A DNA stretch of 64,000 nucleotides, from assembly GCA_023511455.1 (NCBI GenBank), contig JAIMBJ010000013.1, positions 23,609-87,608 of the forward strand, in the 5' to 3' direction. Numbering within the stretch: position 1 is the first letter of the stretch; each line of letters begins with the position of its first letter. The notes below the pieces were generated by a model. It saw nothing but the letters and a program-made list of their open reading frames with translations, was not told the origin of the DNA and ran no database searches. Positions 62,396 through 64,000 of this stretch are shown here, piece after piece. The position numbers were made by a program, and so were the translations under genes. The DNA comes from Bacillota bacterium. GTDB taxonomy: Bacteria; Armatimonadota; HRBIN16.

Positions 62396-63394
62396 CTATC
62401 GGCGCATGGCTCTATCCAGCGCATTGATATTGCGCATCATGCGTTGCTGGTAGCTCTCCTCCGTGTGGTTCCACGTTTGCTCCATCGGGTCCAGCGGGAA
62501 TACCGGCACCCCGAGGTCTGCTGCCACTGCTTCCACCAGTCGCGAGGAGGCGGGGGGTGCGGCAAAGATAACCTGCACCCGCTCGCGACGCGCGGTATCC
62601 ATCAGGTCGCGCAGCCACCGGGCGGAAGGCTCGACGCCGGGTAGCGGTTCAAACACAGCCACCTGCTCCAGTCCTGCCTCCTCGGCGAGGTAGCGGTAGG
62701 CTCCATGCGCCGCGATAAACTTCTTTTGCTTCCATGCTTTTGCTCGTTCTGTCAGAATGTGGCGCAGGTCGCGCAGCTGCGTGATAAGCCGGTTTGCATT
62801 GCGCTGGTAATCGTCAGCGTGCGCCGGGTCCAGAGCGACCAGTGTATCCCTCGCGTTTTGCGCCAAACGCATTGCGTTCCGCAGAGAGAGCCAGACATGC
62901 GGGTCCACCAACTCTTCGTGATGTGCCTCTTCATGCGCATGCAGGTGCTCGTGCTCCGCCAGTGCCGGGAGCTTCCAGCAGCCCTCTGCTAATTCTACCA
63001 CGCGCGGGTGTCTGCGACCAAGTCCGCGAAGCATGGTTTTCAGAAAGGGTTCGGCTTCCAGCCCCAGCGCGAACACCACATCCGCGTGCTGCAGCAGTTT
63101 CATCTGCTTTGCCGTGGGAGCGAAAGAGTGCAGCTCTCCGCCTGGCGGCAGGATGGTCTCCACCGAAACGTGATTGCCTCCTACCTGCCTGACGATATCG
63201 GCAACCGGGAAGAATGTAGCAACAGCACGAAGCGGTTCAGAGTTAGTCACAGCGGTTGCACGCTCATCACGTGGTGCGCAACTAGCGATCATCAGAAACA
63301 CGACGATTGGTAGCAACACACGCCTCAGGTTCGTGGTTTGCCGCACATTTTGTAACATTTCAACTTTTCTCATATCCTTACTTGTTTTCGACAT
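62396..63394 (-). CDS. znuA: Zinc/manganese-binding lipoprotein of the ABC transporter
   Basis: 332 residues. Lipoprotein signal with lipobox MIAS-C near residue 39. Cluster A-I substrate-binding protein: AVATFFPVADIVRQVGG, LPPGGELHSFAPTAKQ (first metal-ligand His), a His/Glu-rich loop (HEHLHAHEEAHHEELVDPHVW) near 145-165 and KKFIAAHGAYRYLA. The His-rich loop favours zinc over manganese. The ATG has GGTGG upstream; later in-frame Met residues would shorten the leader before the hydrophobic core and are possible. Confidence 0.92.
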   Translation of the reverse strand: MSKTSKDMRKVEMLQNVRQTTNLRRVLLPIVVFLMIASCAPRDERATAVTNSEPLRAVATFFPVADIVRQVGGNHVSVETILPPGGELHSFAPTAKQMKLLQHADVVFALGLEAEPFLKTMLRGLGRRHPRVVELAEGCWKLPALAEHEHLHAHEEAHHEELVDPHVWLSLRNAMRLAQNARDTLVALDPAHADDYQRNANRLITQLRDLRHILTERAKAWKQKKFIAAHGAYRYLAEEAGLEQVAVFEPLPGVEPSARWLRDLMDTARRERVQVIFAAPPASSRLVEAVAADLGVPVFPLDPMEQTWNHTEESYQQRMMRNINALDRAMRR

Positions 63395-63414
63395 GAGTTG
63401 TCCACCTAACAGTA

Positions 63415-63420
63415 ATTATA
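63415..63420 (-). promoter_or_regulatory. -10 element of the znuA operon
   Basis: Minus-strand TATAAT, with a poor -35 (GTGCAA) 17 bases upstream. Predicted start near 63408 and a 14-base leader. A Zur-type operator could not be recognised with confidence. Confidence 0.5.
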
Positions 63421-63425
63421 CGGAA

Positions 63426-63452
63426 GATTCTTTATGGTTGCACTACCGATAA
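63426..63452 (+). promoter_or_regulatory. Possible sigma-28 promoter of the flagellin gene
   Basis: ACCGATAA (63445-63452) matches seven of eight bases of the sigma-28 -10 consensus GCCGATAA. The expected -35 site 11 bases upstream reads GATTCTTT, only half matching. Predicted start near 63459, leaving a leader of about 135 bases. Confidence 0.4.
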
Positions 63453-63593
63453 AAGGGTAGGGAACCGTAAGATGGAAACGCACGTTGGGACAACAACCCT
63501 TCCTTCGCCAGCGCCGTCTTCCACCCGCGTGCGTTTCATCGGAAATGAGCAGGAGGCTCAACAGAAGACAACTCAAGGAGGAAGAGGTAGAAG

Positions 63594-64000
63594 ATGAGTC
63601 TGCGTATCAACACCAACATTACCGCGATGAACGCCCTGCGTGGTTTGGGGCAAACCACCGAAGCTTTTGCGCGCTCGATAGAGCGATTGTCGTCCGGTAT
63701 GCGCATCAATCGTGGTGCAGATGACCCCGCGGGGTTGATTATCTCCGAGAACCTGCGTGCCCAGATGGTGGGTATGTCGCAGGCAGTGTCCAACGCGCAG
63801 GATGCGGCCAACCTTCTGAAGACCGCAGAGGGTGGTCTGGATGAAATCCACAACCTGTTGCGCACCATGCGGCAACTGGCTGTGCACGCCAGCAACACCG
63901 GTGTGAACGACCAGACCGCTCTTCAGGCGGACCAGACGCAAATCCGCTCCGCGCTGGAGAGTTTGAACCGCATTGCCGAGCAGACGCAGTTCGGAACCAA
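63594..64000 (+). CDS. fliC: Flagellin, N-terminal fragment (runs off right edge)
   Basis: The first 135 codons are present; the gene continues past base 64000. It begins SLRINTNITAMNALRGLGQT and continues with IERLSSGMRINRGADDPAGL, the highly conserved D0/D1 region of bacterial flagellins, then AQDAANLLKTAEGGLDEIH. It is the subunit of the flagellar filament, exported by the flagellar apparatus without a cleaved signal. AAGGAGGAAGAGG lies before the ATG. Divergent from the znuA operon; shows that the organism is, or descends from, a flagellated one. Confidence 0.95.
   Translation, partial: MSLRINTNITAMNALRGLGQTTEAFARSIERLSSGMRINRGADDPAGLIISENLRAQMVGMSQAVSNAQDAANLLKTAEGGLDEIHNLLRTMRQLAVHASNTGVNDQTALQADQTQIRSALESLNRIAEQTQFGT

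Overview
The window looks like chromosomal DNA of a bacterium of the Armatimonadota type. This is an inference from gene content and was not tested by phylogeny. The clearest pointers are four separate short prepilin-like proteins with the leader pattern [12 protein letters not shown] followed by FPVFAQARE or a variant, dockerin-bearing secreted proteins, several Gfo/Idh/MocA oxidoreductases, and the DUF4380, DUF4434 and GHL10 families. The DNA is moderately G+C rich (not computed). I see no tRNA, rRNA, CRISPR array, phage or transposase.

Layout. 1-6.3 kb: three pseudopilin-like genes, a beta-propeller phosphoesterase, and a GntR/LacI-type regulator translationally coupled to a pseudopilin and a small membrane peptide. 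6.3-9.1 kb: a VapBC-like toxin-antitoxin pair and uvrB. 9.3-11.5 kb: a small set encoding a redoxin-like membrane protein, a pseudopilin, a secreted 16-cysteine protein and a membrane-anchored protein. 11.5-14.4 kb: a HEPN/MNT pair, a DUF4434 protein and a DUF4380 protein. 14.5-22.1 kb: a six-gene run with almost no spacing: secreted GHL10 glycosidase with dockerin, two ABC-2 permeases without an ATPase, a prolyl-tRNA-synthetase-like protein that has lost its proline-binding loop, a PfkB sugar kinase and an MFS transporter. 22.2-25.1 kb: amino-sugar type genes (glucosamine-6-phosphate isomerase-like, oxidoreductase, PIG-L deacetylase). 25.1-25.8 kb: a second HEPN/MNT pair in reverse gene order.

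26.1-37.0 kb holds the most unusual region. Nine same-strand genes lie downstream of a good promoter: a 1,541-residue fusion of a degenerate M28 peptidase fold to an FtsX-type permease, a GYF_2/DUF4190 protein, DUF2752, an OPT-like transporter, TatA, a duplicated-domain protein of unknown function, a PqqD-like protein, a minimal FtsX permease and a LolD-type ATPase. I read it as a candidate envelope ABC system that I cannot match to a described one.

37.1-47.1 kb: housekeeping genes (hisC, DAHP synthase, the C-terminal half of a split carB, argS) and a very large secreted GH13-type glycosidase. 47.1-52.1 kb: a leftward six-gene sugar-nucleotide operon (GHMP kinase, nucleotidyltransferase, bacterioferritin, inositol-monophosphatase family, galU, Dph6-like ATPase) joined by ATGA overlaps. 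52.1-55.2 kb: corrinoid methyltransferase-type genes (two URO-D family proteins and a B12-binding protein) interrupted by a cluster of short repeats. 55.5-59.8 kb: M29 aminopeptidase, a HEAT-repeat protein and a Tat-exported oxidoreductase. 60.0-63.4 kb: a znuA-methyltransferase-znuC-znuB metal uptake operon, with a flagellin gene running off the right edge.

Promoters read by eye mostly have TGn directly before a TATAAT-like hexamer. In three places the hexamer sits exactly six bases before the start codon, which predicts leaderless mRNAs. Start codons given here were chosen from visible ribosome-binding sites, operon overlaps and family alignment from memory; stop positions are firmer than starts.
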